A stretch of DNA of 64,000 nucleotides from Paenibacillus gyeongsangnamensis (GTDB taxonomy: Bacteria; Bacillota; Bacilli; Paenibacillales; NBRC-103111), in assembly GCF_027533625.1 (NCBI RefSeq), contig NZ_JAQAGZ010000002.1:186001-250000 (forward strand). Reading direction: 5' to 3'. Positions 46,778 through 55,202 of this stretch are shown piece after piece (position 1 is the stretch's first letter; each line of letters opens with the position of its first letter). The notes beneath the pieces are model-generated. The model ran no database searches, was not told the origin of the DNA, and worked only from the letters and a program-made list of their open reading frames with translations. The position numbers were made by a program, and so were the translations under genes.

Positions 46778-47238
46778 CCCCCGTCCTCTCACCTATGAAA
46801 ACATGCAAGTCCCATGAATGAATTCTCCCCGCAGCAAGCTGCGGGGAGAATTCATTGCTACCTTCACGATGTAATACTTTGGGTAGATTCGAAACGTAAT
46901 CTGTAGCAAGAGTATGTATGTTCCGAGCCATGGTACCAAATGCATATGCTACACTCTCAGTACAATGTGTAATATGCCGACCTTCGATCCACTCGAACAA
47001 AAAGAAACGAAATTGTACCCGACAGCTCGAACTTCGATCCGCCGCCGGGTCATTTTTTTTGTCGCAACCGAGGTAAATAATTTCGACGGTTTTGCCTAAA
47101 TACTTTTGAAAGAACTTTACCATTTTTATTCCTCTAATAAGAACTAATGTTCTTATATTATGCAGAACAAATGTTCGTTATGCAAGATGTTTGAATCTCT
47201 GTACGCGAATCCCTTACCTTACGTTTTAGATCAGCCCC
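46778..47238. other. Gap with a long palindrome and a small frameshifted gene
   Basis: A 40-base perfect palindrome lies at 46817-46856. On the minus strand a start at 47123 reads MVKFFQKYLGKTVEIIYLG; at an A8 tract near 47052 the frame shifts, and removing one A continues KKMTRRRIEVRAVGYNFV. This may be a relic of a small protein of roughly 60-70 residues. No ribosome binding site is clear. Confidence 0.45.
46817..46856. repeat. 40-base perfect palindrome
   Basis: AATGAATTCTCCCCGCAGC at 46817-46835 and its exact complement at 46838-46856 with AA between. 40 bases after the AraC stop. No T-run on either side, so it may act as a terminator hairpin or a binding/recombination site. Confidence 0.6.
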
Positions 47239-47610
47239 TTAATAAGTACTTTCGTCTCTTGACCTCATCCCTTCTAACTCATCAACCCTCCATTCTAATT
47301 GCTTTATGTATTCTAACATTCGTGTCTGTATCTGCTTGGTGATAAAACCTGGCACACCATCGTTCTCCATTTTCATGACCTTTTCAAAGTGTGAACTTTT
47401 CTTACTTATTTCTTTACACCGAGAACTTCTAAAAGATAATAAAGTTCTCTCGAATTGTTCCCAGACCTCCAACCTGTTGTGCAACAGCATCAATTTATAG
47501 TAATGATCGCAATTGCTCGTAAAAGGAAAATCAAAATATTTTTTGTTATACTCTACTGAGGATTTTAGGGAATTTATTTTATCCTCTACCAATTTAATAA
47601 GCTCGTCCAT
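47239..47610 (-). CDS. Unknown coiled-coil protein (MDELI gene, copy 2)
   Basis: 123 residues, charged and helical, beginning MDELIKLVEDKINSLKSS and ending LEWRVDELEGMRSRDESTY. A central part with several aromatic and Cys residues (FPFTSNCDHYYKLMLL) and a coiled-coil-like C terminus. No family recognised. ATG 47610 is chosen because copies 1 and 3 of the locus share sequence from this ATG onward and upstream of it. Only intact one of three loci; it follows a sigK fragment directly. Confidence 0.5.
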   Translation of the reverse strand: MDELIKLVEDKINSLKSSVEYNKKYFDFPFTSNCDHYYKLMLLHNRLEVWEQFERTLLSFRSSRCKEISKKSSHFEKVMKMENDGVPGFITKQIQTRMLEYIKQLEWRVDELEGMRSRDESTY

Positions 47611-47642
47611 TTTATGTACCTGCCTTCGTTTATACTGAAGCA

Positions 47643-47868
47643 TGAAGCGAGACGTCCTTGCGAGTTTTTTTAAGCGACCGCAGATGCACTAGAATCTCAT
47701 TTTCGATACATCGCGCCGCGAACGTTGCTAATTTTGTCCCTTTATCAGGGAAAACGATTCGATTGCTTTGATTAATCCAATCGTTCCTATAGAGATAAGA
47801 TCCTCAAGATCTTCCCCTGTATTGTCGAATTTTTTGACGATATGAACACGAACCGATGTAACCAGTGG
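47643..47868 (-). pseudogene. sigK: sigma-K fragment (copy 2)
   Basis: Minus-strand sequence nearly identical to 28409-28625 ([35 protein letters not shown] in shifted frame, [10 protein letters not shown]). One base is missing at CAGGGAAAAC relative to copy 1, which breaks the frame. The segment stops at the MDELI leader, with no region 4. Inactive. Confidence 0.8.
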
Positions 47869-48152
47869 TTAGTATTTAGTTATAGAAAGCCGCCCTGCTA
47901 TGTAGTGACACTATACTTAATGTACTAACAATGAAGTATGTAAAACAGCTTTTGATTCCATTCTTCTTATCCACAGTTCAACTAATTGATTACCCTCTTT
48001 CCAGGATAGCAAGAGCCTGACATTCTCGATTTCGCTTCAATAAACGATTTCATTTGTCGATTTCAAAAAGGTCGAATTCGCTTGTCTTTTTCAGAACTAA
48101 ACTGATGAACCAAACGCATATTTGCCACATCCCATTTTCAAGTTCAGTCTAT
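47869..48152. other. Short gap, nothing identified
   Basis: AT-rich sequence between the sigK fragment and an IS6 end. No coding region or repeat element seen. Confidence 0.4.
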
Positions 48153-48396
48153 GGAGCAAGATCACCGATTCATAAAGAAAATTACAAATCCCATGCATGG
48201 TTTTAAATCGTTTCTGACTGCTGATAAGACGTTGAAGGTCGAGTACATGCATAGGATTAGAAAAGGACAGACGAATACCATCATTCGTCTGTCCTTCCAA
48301 CGGTCGGACTGATTAATAAATTATTTGGTTTTGCAGCATAAGTAAGCCTGATACATTGTAGTCCTTTTGATCTTTTTATATGTTGCCACCAGAACC
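48153..48396 (+). mobile_element. IS6-family element, 3' end remnant
   Basis: Matches 52162-52411 of the intact copy: VEQDHRFIKKITNPM-type codons, tail and the right repeat TTGCCACCAGAACC ending at 48396, with frame-destroying changes. It truncates the CYP102-like gene that follows. Confidence 0.85.
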
Positions 48397-48403
48397 TGAA
48401 CAC

Positions 48404-50884
48404 CTACACCCGAGGTAGTTCAGGTAGTATTTGGATGAAACGCTCGAATGGCAATTGGCAGGCTTCGTATTTTTCCAGCAAATCGAGTATCGTCATCTGC
48501 TTCCAGACAATTTCGGAAATGTAATTGTTTTCCTGTGATAGTGTCTGCAGTTCAACCTGATGCGGCGGACAAATAGTTACAGAGGCCAACTCACGTAACT
48601 GTTCTGGAGTTACTATAGCTTGCAGATTGACATGATAGCTTAGCAAATCAAAAGCAGAAAGCAACTGGTCCTGTGGCAAGTGGGGCACGCTATTTACAGG
48701 AGCGTGAATGACGATGCGATCATGTCTACGCAATCCATATCTCTGCAGGGCTCGTTCCACCAGGGTCGGAGGGTTATAAGGTAAATCCTCGTCTTGCTGG
48801 AAGATGTCAATCTTCAAATGTTCCTGCACATGTTCCTGTACTTGTTGGTTCCCTTGTCTCTGCAATTGTTCCTTCTGTTGATTACCAATAGACATGTGCT
48901 TCAAACCCGTTCGCCGATCTATCCCTAACCCTTTCAAGAGGTCCAGCCATAGTTGCTCGATCCATTGTTTTTCCTGATGCTCGAAATTACCGCTCGCATC
49001 CCGTTCAGCCAAGGGAGTTAGACGGAGTGCACCTTTTGCTGAAAGCTGCTGGTCGATGAAACGTGGAATATGCTGGTAAGTCTCTGCCCAGTTATGATCG
49101 CCACAGCCGAGAATGGCATAATGCACACCTTCAATTTCTTCTGGTTTTGCTGTTTCAATCCATTGGACGAATGCTTTGGCATTTGCAGGCGGCTTGCCGT
49201 TGTAAGAAGAGGTGAGAATAAGGACTGCGCCTTCTTTTGGCAATTTGCCAACATAATCTTTTAAAGGGGCAACCTTGCTGTTAAACCCTCTTTCCTGAGC
49301 AAGGTGCGCCAGTTCACGAGCCAAGCCTTCCGCTGTGCCAAGATTTGAACCGTACAGCACCAGAAGAGGGAAGTTATGCTGTTGCAAGATTTGGGATAAG
49401 AGGACAGATGAATCTGCTTCTAATGAAATTTGCTTGGTCTTAACTACTGCTTGCTCAGCCTTTACTGCTATTTGCTCATCAGACGATGAGGCTTCAATCT
49501 CAACTCGATGTCGAAGCCGGACTCGCATTTTCAGCCCCTCAGGCTTCAAGGTCAAAGTTTCTTTAATATTTAACTGATAATCAGTGTGATCAATCAGCTC
49601 GAAATGCTTCAACACCATGCCAAGAATTAGTGTTGCCTCATGCATGGCAAACTGCTGCCCAATACAAGCTCGTTGTCCGTTGCCAAAGGGCTTGTAAGCG
49701 TGTTGCGATATTTTGCTTGAATCTACAAAACGTTCAGGACGGAAGGCCTCGACATCCTCACCCCACGCGCCATGGTCCCGGTGCAGCTTGGGGAGAAGAA
49801 CGGTGATGCGCTGCCCTTTGTGAACTGGGTAACGGTCTGCGAGCAGTGTATTCTCTTTTGCAAACAACGAAAAAGCTGGCGCCGTCGGCCACAGACGCAG
49901 CGCCTCGTTTAAAATCATTCGCACATACTTCAGGTTTAGCGATTGTTTATACGTAGGAACGGAACCAGTCAACACTTGGTCCACTTCGGCGTAGGCTTTT
50001 TGGAGTTTCTTAGGGTTTTTCAATAAATAATAAATGGCAAAGGACAGCATGCCGCTAGTGGTTTCATGACCGGCAATTAAAAAAGTGATGATTTGGTAGC
50101 GAATGTTTTCGTCATCCAGTTGTTCCCCCGTCTCAGGGTCCTTGCTGTTCAACATGTGGGAGAGAAGATCGTCATATCCCTGATTACCTTTTTTCCTACG
50201 TTCCATAATCAGTTTGTCTACTACAGTATTCATGTACTCGATATTTGCCCTAAACTGCTGCCTGGTGCGAAACATCAACTTATCTTGTATGCCCAGCCGC
50301 TGCAGTTGATTCATCGATTCGTTAAGCGCATTGACCATGCTGGTGATAAAAGGATGCGGCTGATCCCGGTAAAAACTATTAAATCGATAGTTGAATCCAC
50401 ACAAACCAATCGTATCAAGCGTAAGCCGCGTCATATCTTCCGGCACCTCAAGTTCTTCATCTGGATTCTGACGCGCCCACTTCTGCACAAGCTGTAACGC
50501 AATATCCGACATCATGTCATGATAGCCTCTCATCGCCCGCTGGCTGAAACTAGGCATCAGGATATGATGGGCCTTGCGCCAATTCGGCTCCTCAGTATCG
50601 CTTGTAAATAGTCCGTCACCGGTAAACGCGCGGACCTTCGTGAGTGCTCCGCCTACACTTTTGTCAAAGCGGGATTCATCGCATACGTCGGCAACTAGTT
50701 CAGGGCTAGAGATCATCAGTGTATCGCCTCCAGGACGCGCAAACCGGTAAATCGGCCCATACTCGTTAGCAAGTTTAATCATGGATTGCACTGGTTTTTC
50801 CATATCAAGCAAGGGGAGATTGGCAAAGGGTCCGTATGTTTTGGGTTGCGGAATCAAGTTCTTATTCTCCACGATTGTTTCCAC
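48404..50884 (-). pseudogene. CYP102-like P450-reductase fusion with its reductase half truncated
   Basis: Fatty-acid hydroxylase of the BM3 type, 826 residues instead of about 1050. The P450 domain (1-470) looks complete: AGHETTSG in the oxygen-binding helix, NEALRLWP with the ExxR pair, and [12 protein letters not shown] with the heme Cys at about 407. The FMN domain follows ([49 protein letters not shown]). Next, about 70 residues of the reductase are missing between [14 protein letters not shown] and the [12 protein letters not shown] stretch, and the frame stops at [16 protein letters not shown], before the FAD and NADPH sites. The stop is 7 bases from an IS6 end. It cannot use NADPH by itself. 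Confidence 0.85.
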
Positions 50885-51170
50885 CCCTTTATTTTATACA
50901 AAATGGAATAAATATTCTTTCCGTTTTTAGTATATGAAAACGACTTCGTAATAACAACCAGACGAGCAAAAGTTTGAGATATTGAAATGAAGTAATAAGA
51001 TGTGACAGGGGGAACTGTATGGTGCTGATACACGATTTATCCACTCCATGTGCAAGGTTTTTGGCATCCCGTTCACAATTTCCTTGCATATGGATTCGAC
51101 GAAAACGCCTCCAAACCCTTGTGGATAAAGGATTTTAGAGGCTGTTCAGCAGTCCCTAATTAAAAATTTA
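50885..51170. other. Gap upstream of the P450 gene
   Basis: Must hold the P450 promoter; no boxes can be identified with confidence. The stretch 51000-51170 has a broken plus-strand frame of unknown origin. Confidence 0.35.
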
Positions 51171-51566
51171 TTACTCAAACTCCATAACTGCTCTAATTTT
51201 GAATTCGTTATTTTTCCATTCGAAAATCAACCAATCACCAGTAAATTCCCCATAAGAACCAGTTGTTAGCAAGCTATCTGTAAAGACAAAAATATTATCC
51301 CTTAAGGCGAATACCCGTGGGAAGTTTTGATTATCTGATAGAACGATTTTTTTACAAACATTTATAATATCATCCATTTTACTTCGAACGATATTTTCAT
51401 TATTTGTATGCCAATCGACACCAAAAGATATATCATTAAGTCTAGACGATGAAATACTTATATCATTCTTTGAATTTATCTCGTGACTCATAAACAACGA
51501 TGATAACGAGATTCCAGCCTTTTTTTGAGAGTTAGATAATACTAGATCATCCCGGTTGTGTTGCAA
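51171..51566 (-). CDS. Unknown small acidic protein, probably cut by IS6
   Basis: Open frame of 131 codons ending FTGDWLIFEWKNNEFKIRAVMEFE, with an immunity-protein-like look (GEFTGDWLIFEW) but no assigned family. Its first codons lie in the IS6-like terminal repeat at 51554 (MQHNRDDLVL), so the natural N terminus was probably removed by insertion. Confidence 0.4.
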   Translation of the reverse strand: MQHNRDDLVLSNSQKKAGISLSSLFMSHEINSKNDISISSSRLNDISFGVDWHTNNENIVRSKMDDIINVCKKIVLSDNQNFPRVFALRDNIFVFTDSLLTTGSYGEFTGDWLIFEWKNNEFKIRAVMEFE

Positions 51567-51581
51567 AAAATTAAAAATAAT

Positions 51582-52411
51582 GGTTGTGGTGCAAAAACAT
51601 TTCCCGTGGTATTATTGGCTGAACTGAAAAATGGGATGTGGCAAATGGAACCGGCATTGAATTTGTTCAAATGGAAACATTACGAAGCAGAACTTATCTT
51701 ATTAACTGTTAGATGGTATTTGAAATATAGTTTAAGTTATAGGGATTTAACGGAAATGATGAAAGAACGAGGATTGAATATTGCACATACGACGATCATG
51801 CGCCCAGTTCATCAGTTTGGTCCTGAAATAGACAAGCGAATTCGACCCTTTTTGAAATCGACAAATGATTCTTATCGTGTTGACGAGACTTATATTAAAG
51901 TCAAAGGAAAATGGATGTATCTTTACAGGGCAGTTGATTCGAAGGGCAGCACAATTGATTTCATGCTGGCAACTAATCGTGATGTTGATGCGGCGAAACG
52001 ATTTTTCAAGAAGGCTTTATCTTCGCCTCATAATCAATCCCCACGCGTAATTACGGTTGATAAGAACCCTGCGTACCCACCCACGTTGCAGCAATTAACG
52101 AATGAAAAAGTCCTATCGAAAGAAACCTTAATCCGACAGACAAAGTACCTTAACAACATTGTGGAGCAAGATCACCGATTCATAAAGAAAATTACAAATC
52201 CCATGCTTGGTTTCAAATCGTTTCTGACTGCTGATAAGACGTTGAAGGGAATCGAGTGCATGCATATGATTAGGAAAGGACAGGCCGAATGCAATCATTC
52301 GCCTGTCCTTTCAACGGTTGAACTGATTAATAGATTATTTGGATTGGCAGCATAAGTAAACCTAATAACTTGTCATACTTTTTGATCTTTTTAAATGTTT
52401 GCACCAGAACC
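51582..52411 (+). mobile_element. IS6-family insertion sequence, intact
   Basis: About 830 bases, bounded by GGTTGTGGTGCAAAAACATTT at the left and a right end ending TTTGCACCAGAACC (inverse GGTTCTGGTGCAAA), imperfect inverted repeats of about 14-15 bases. It carries one transposase gene. No 8-base target duplication is evident (AAAATAAT against TACAAAAA). An extra repeat-like sequence, GGTTGTGTTGCAAAAAATT, is 28 bases left of the left end. IS6 elements move by replicative cointegration. Confidence 0.88.
51645..52355 (+). CDS. IS6-family DDE transposase
   Basis: 236 residues from ATG 51645 (MEPALNLFKWKHYEAELILL). Catalytic triad visible: Asp in VDETYIKVKGKWMYLYRA, Asp in VITVDKNPAYP and Glu in NNIVEQDHRF. 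An N-terminal zinc-finger/HTH part (SYRDLTEMMKERGLNIAHTT) precedes IMRPVHQFGPE, where the common Trp is Pro. Probably functional and the likely source of the truncated copies at 19405, 27436, 48153 and 53716. Confidence 0.9.
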   Translation: MEPALNLFKWKHYEAELILLTVRWYLKYSLSYRDLTEMMKERGLNIAHTTIMRPVHQFGPEIDKRIRPFLKSTNDSYRVDETYIKVKGKWMYLYRAVDSKGSTIDFMLATNRDVDAAKRFFKKALSSPHNQSPRVITVDKNPAYPPTLQQLTNEKVLSKETLIRQTKYLNNIVEQDHRFIKKITNPMLGFKSFLTADKTLKGIECMHMIRKGQAECNHSPVLSTVELINRLFGLAA

Positions 52412-52438
52412 TACAAAAACCTAGATTTTGTAAAGAAG

Positions 52439-52463
52439 TAAGGAGCTGCCGCGGTGGCTCCTT
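52439..52463. terminator. Hairpin after the IS6 element
   Basis: AAGGAGC pairs with GCTCCTT around a GC-rich loop (TGCCGCGGTG), followed by CTTCGTTTG. Weak terminator candidate. Confidence 0.35.
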
Positions 52464-52628
52464 CTTCGTTTGTATGTAGTCCTTTATTCAACGTTCTCCG
52501 TAGCGTAGTAAAATCCAAGCTTTACAAAAAAATTATTGCCTCAAATCAAAGCAACTTAATTGGAATGTCCAATCATTCTCTTTTTGTCCACCATATCTTG
52601 GAGATATCAAACAAGAGGAGTTGATATT

Positions 52629-53054
52629 TTGGTACGTATTCTCGATAAAGCTGCCGTCCAGCCGCGTAATAGATTCAACTTAGCAACCTCATTTATTATC
52701 CGACGTTCACCAGCAAGATCTCGCCTTGCAACAATCACAATACGGATTCCAGTGAATTCTCAACCTAATCGGGTAGATTTGGTAGCAACCGTGGGTGTCC
52801 AAGGTGTCACTGGCATTGCGCAAATTCTCTTTAGAATCTTCCGCGATGGAAGAGAGATTTTCAACACACAACAAGGTATCGAATCTGCTGGTTCTGAACA
52901 AAATTATGCTGTTACGTTCCAGGCGGAAGATAGAAATGTAAGATCGGGTACCCATGTTTACACAGTCACAGCAGAAAACCGTACTGCGAATACAAGAGCC
53001 GATGTTGTTGGTCCTGTATCGTTTAGTGGGTTAGCCGTTAAAACGAGAACCTAA
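52629..53054 (+). CDS. Exosporium/coat protein, ExsC-like
   Basis: 141 residues starting at TTG 52629 with AGAGGAG 8 nt upstream. The C-terminal pattern VDLVATVGVQGVTGIAQILF, RIFRDGREIFNTQQGIES and VGPVSFSGLAV matches exosporium protein C-type proteins by eye, in which such segments form a beta sandwich on the spore surface. An upstream ATG at 52560 is in frame but has poor signals. Flanked by terminator 53140. Confidence 0.6.
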   Translation: MVRILDKAAVQPRNRFNLATSFIIRRSPARSRLATITIRIPVNSQPNRVDLVATVGVQGVTGIAQILFRIFRDGREIFNTQQGIESAGSEQNYAVTFQAEDRNVRSGTHVYTVTAENRTANTRADVVGPVSFSGLAVKTRT

Positions 53055-53139
53055 TACCATATTTGCAATTTTCAGCATCTGTATAGAGAGCCCTGCAAAA
53101 TCTTCGATTTTGAGGGAATGGGTATTCCAAGATGGATGA

Positions 53140-53180
53140 AAAAAGCAGCTCGTTCCTCGTCAGAGGATGGGCTGCTTTTT
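53140..53180. terminator. Intrinsic terminator after the ExsC-like gene
   Basis: AAAAAGCAGC and GCTGCTTTTT close a longer imperfect stem, so it can work on both strands. It lies about 90 bases after the stop at 53054. Confidence 0.75.
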
Positions 53181-53325
53181 CGCTACCAGGAATCTGAACT
53201 GATGCGTGTTTATATACTTAAATTACCATTTTTTCTACCCGGACAGGACAAGGGGACGTATAGTGGACAGGTTTATATTTGAATAGTCTTGTCCATTCTG
53301 ATAATAGTATGATGTGGTTTAAGGA

Positions 53326-53460
53326 GTGAAAGCCATATGGTTTGGTAAAAGAAGAAGCAAATACGGAGAATTTACAGACGATCAAGCCGGGTATGGAGCT
53401 CAGGAACGAATTAGAGAAATTACGGGCTTAAGCCGTGATACAATCGGTTTAAACCCTTAA
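53326..53460 (+). pseudogene. Short XRE-like fragment
   Basis: A GTG-start frame of 44 codons reads FGKRRSKYGEF and ITGLSRDTIG, resembling the opening of XRE-type HTH proteins (FGKRRSKFGxF...SGLSRNTIS) found in mobile elements. The recognition helix is only partly present and the frame ends at GLNP. Probably a relic. Confidence 0.35.
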
Positions 53461-53525
53461 CTTTAGAGTCTTACTCCCTTATTCTCACGAATTCGTAGTT
53501 TTTCAAAATGTGTTTCGTAGCCGCC

Positions 53526-53631
53526 CTTGACACGGAGCCTCTACGGGCATGGATTTCTCGCGATTGGGCGAATGCGGTTAAAATATGCATCGCGAGGCTA
53601 GGCAGCCTATCATGCCCGTCCCGCTGACAAG
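53526..53631 (+). repeat. About 105-bp palindromic repeat, copy B
   Basis: TTGACACGGAGCCTCT, ACGGGCATGG, CTCGCGA and, after a variable middle, TATCATGCCCGT match copy A at 36513-36611 on the other strand. The outer arms are complementary within the element. Confidence 0.7.
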
Positions 53632-53715
53632 TCTGATTTTTCAGTTTATTCACAGTATTCACAATAGTTATTCACATAATCCACAGATAAGAAGTGATTA
53701 AAATATTTAAAACCA

Positions 53716-53824
53716 AGTTCTGGTGCAAAAATGTTTTTATATACCATATGTAACTTAAATTTAACATCAAATGAATTTTCAGGACACTATATATTGTGGC
53801 AATTTAAATTTTTGCACATGAACC
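53716..53824 (+). mobile_element. MITE-like IS6 derivative, 109 bases
   Basis: Left end GTTCTGGTGCAAAAATGTT and right end TTTGCACATGAACC are IS6-type terminal repeats with almost no sequence between them and no transposase. The right end joins the MDELI relic at exactly the place where copy 1 (28052) is interrupted. Confidence 0.7.
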
Positions 53825-53862
53825 GAATTTATCTTATTCTCGACCACTAAGATGAGCTCTCG
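53825..53862 (-). pseudogene. 5' end of the MDELI gene (copy 3)
   Basis: Minus-strand sequence ATCTTAGTGGTCGAGAATAA aligns with the first 13 codons of the MDELI gene with several substitutions. It is cut by the MITE at 53824. Confidence 0.55.
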
Positions 53863-54001
53863 TAAATTTTGCTGACATCGTCAGCTTCTGTGCCGAGGAT
53901 ATCGATGAGAGTAAGAATTTCATTTTCTATGTATCCCGCCGCGAATGTAGCCAACTTTGTTCCTTTTTCAGGAGAAAACGATTCGATCGCTTTTATCAAT
54001 C
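53863..54001 (-). pseudogene. sigK: sigma-K fragment (copy 3)
   Basis: Minus-strand frame reads [20 protein letters not shown], then [10 protein letters not shown] and directly [18 protein letters not shown], so an internal piece (HLRSLKK...KEGNEI) has been deleted in frame. The N-terminal sequence is replaced by a tRNA fragment at 54002. Confidence 0.8.
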
Positions 54002-54051
54002 CAGGGATCGAACCCCTGACCTCTTGCGTGCCATGTAAGCGCTCTACCACC
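54002..54051 (-). pseudogene. Partial tRNA-Ala(GGC) embedded in the sigK relic
   Basis: On the minus strand: part of a D arm (GGTGGTAGAGC), an anticodon arm CTTAC-ATGGCAC-GCAAG with anticodon GGC and one mismatch, a variable loop AGGTC, and a T arm CAGGG-GTTCGAT-CCCTG. Both acceptor strands are missing; sigK-like sequence flanks on both sides. Confidence 0.6.
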
Positions 54052-54126
54052 ATTTCCTGTATCACTACCACAAAATTTAGATGCCCTGCTTAAATTTCGC
54101 CGCTTACGTTACTTCTACATCTTTTA

Positions 54127-55029
54127 TTATATTTTTAATGTGTTTCTTCTAAATAATTGAACATGTTTTTGTATGAGTTCAATAAATTCTCTTGCAGCAC
54201 TTCCCATATATTTATCCTTGAGGTAAATCACACCCACCTCCCGGCGCAGCGAGGGATTGGATAAGGGGATGATTTGCAAATCTTGCTTATCGTATAATTC
54301 CAGCAACGTCTTCGACAAAATGGATACTCCGGCTCCGGACCTGACCAGAAGCAGCAAAGATTCAATTGTGGCGGTTTCAATTTGGGGCTGCAGATGAAAT
54401 CCTTTGGTGGAGCATATGGCATCAATCATCTGGCGGCAGCGATGCGTCTTTGGAAACATCACGACCGCTTGCTTTCTAATTTCTTCAAAGTCTATTGTTG
54501 CTTGACCCGCCAAAGGATGGTCCTCTCTCGTCACAAAATAAAAATCCTCTTCATAAAGAGGAATTTTCTCGAATCGCTCATCCTCAAGCGGCAACATCGT
54601 GACTCCAAAATCAAGATCCTCCTGAATTAGCGGCCCTGTTACATCCTCCACACCGTATAATTTAAATTGCAGTTTAGGATGGGTTTTGTAGAACTCTCCC
54701 AGTAAACCGGATACGAACTCATTGATTTCCCCAATTAGAGCAGCAAAAGCGAGCACACCGCGCTCAGCGTGCTGCAGCTCTTGAATTTCTTCGCGAGCTC
54801 CAGCTAATGAACTAAAGATTGTATGGCAATACTTGTATAAGATATCTCCGGCAGCCGTCATGGATATTTTCTTGCCGATCCGATTAAATAAGGGAACACC
54901 CAACTCATCTTCCAACAATTTGATTTGATAACTCAATGTAGGCTGCGTGATTCCCAAGACCTCGGAAGCTTTAGTAAAATGCAATTCCTGACACACCGCT
55001 TTAAAACATTCCAATTGTCTTAATTCCAA
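54127..55029 (-). CDS. LysR-family regulator (CynR-like)
   Basis: About 300 residues from TTG 55029 (AGGAGG 10-11 nt before). Winged helix MELRQLECFKAV-type opening, then FTKASEVLGITQPTLSYQIK, and a LysR substrate domain (DLDFGVTMLPLEDERFEKIP, VRSGAGVSILSKTLLELY). Divergent to the HD-hydrolase gene with 173 bases between; by family habit it regulates that gene. Confidence 0.85.
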   Translation of the reverse strand: MELRQLECFKAVCQELHFTKASEVLGITQPTLSYQIKLLEDELGVPLFNRIGKKISMTAAGDILYKYCHTIFSSLAGAREEIQELQHAERGVLAFAALIGEINEFVSGLLGEFYKTHPKLQFKLYGVEDVTGPLIQEDLDFGVTMLPLEDERFEKIPLYEEDFYFVTREDHPLAGQATIDFEEIRKQAVVMFPKTHRCRQMIDAICSTKGFHLQPQIETATIESLLLLVRSGAGVSILSKTLLELYDKQDLQIIPLSNPSLRREVGVIYLKDKYMGSAAREFIELIQKHVQLFRRNTLKI

Positions 55030-55202
55030 AGTATTCTCCCCTCCTGACAGCTTAAATTTCAAATCGTGAACAGACATCACAATATAAATACATGATAATC
55101 TATTTCATCTATCGTTTCAATAAAAATAATAATATTGATCTATGATAAAACGAATAATACAATAAATATGCAATTAATTTTCAGTTAGGGAGGTTATTAT
55201 CC

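Noticed and set aside
48404..50884. Biosynthetic gene cluster around the P450
   Set aside because: The neighbours are IS scars and unrelated small genes; the P450 is a stand-alone fatty-acid-hydroxylase type.
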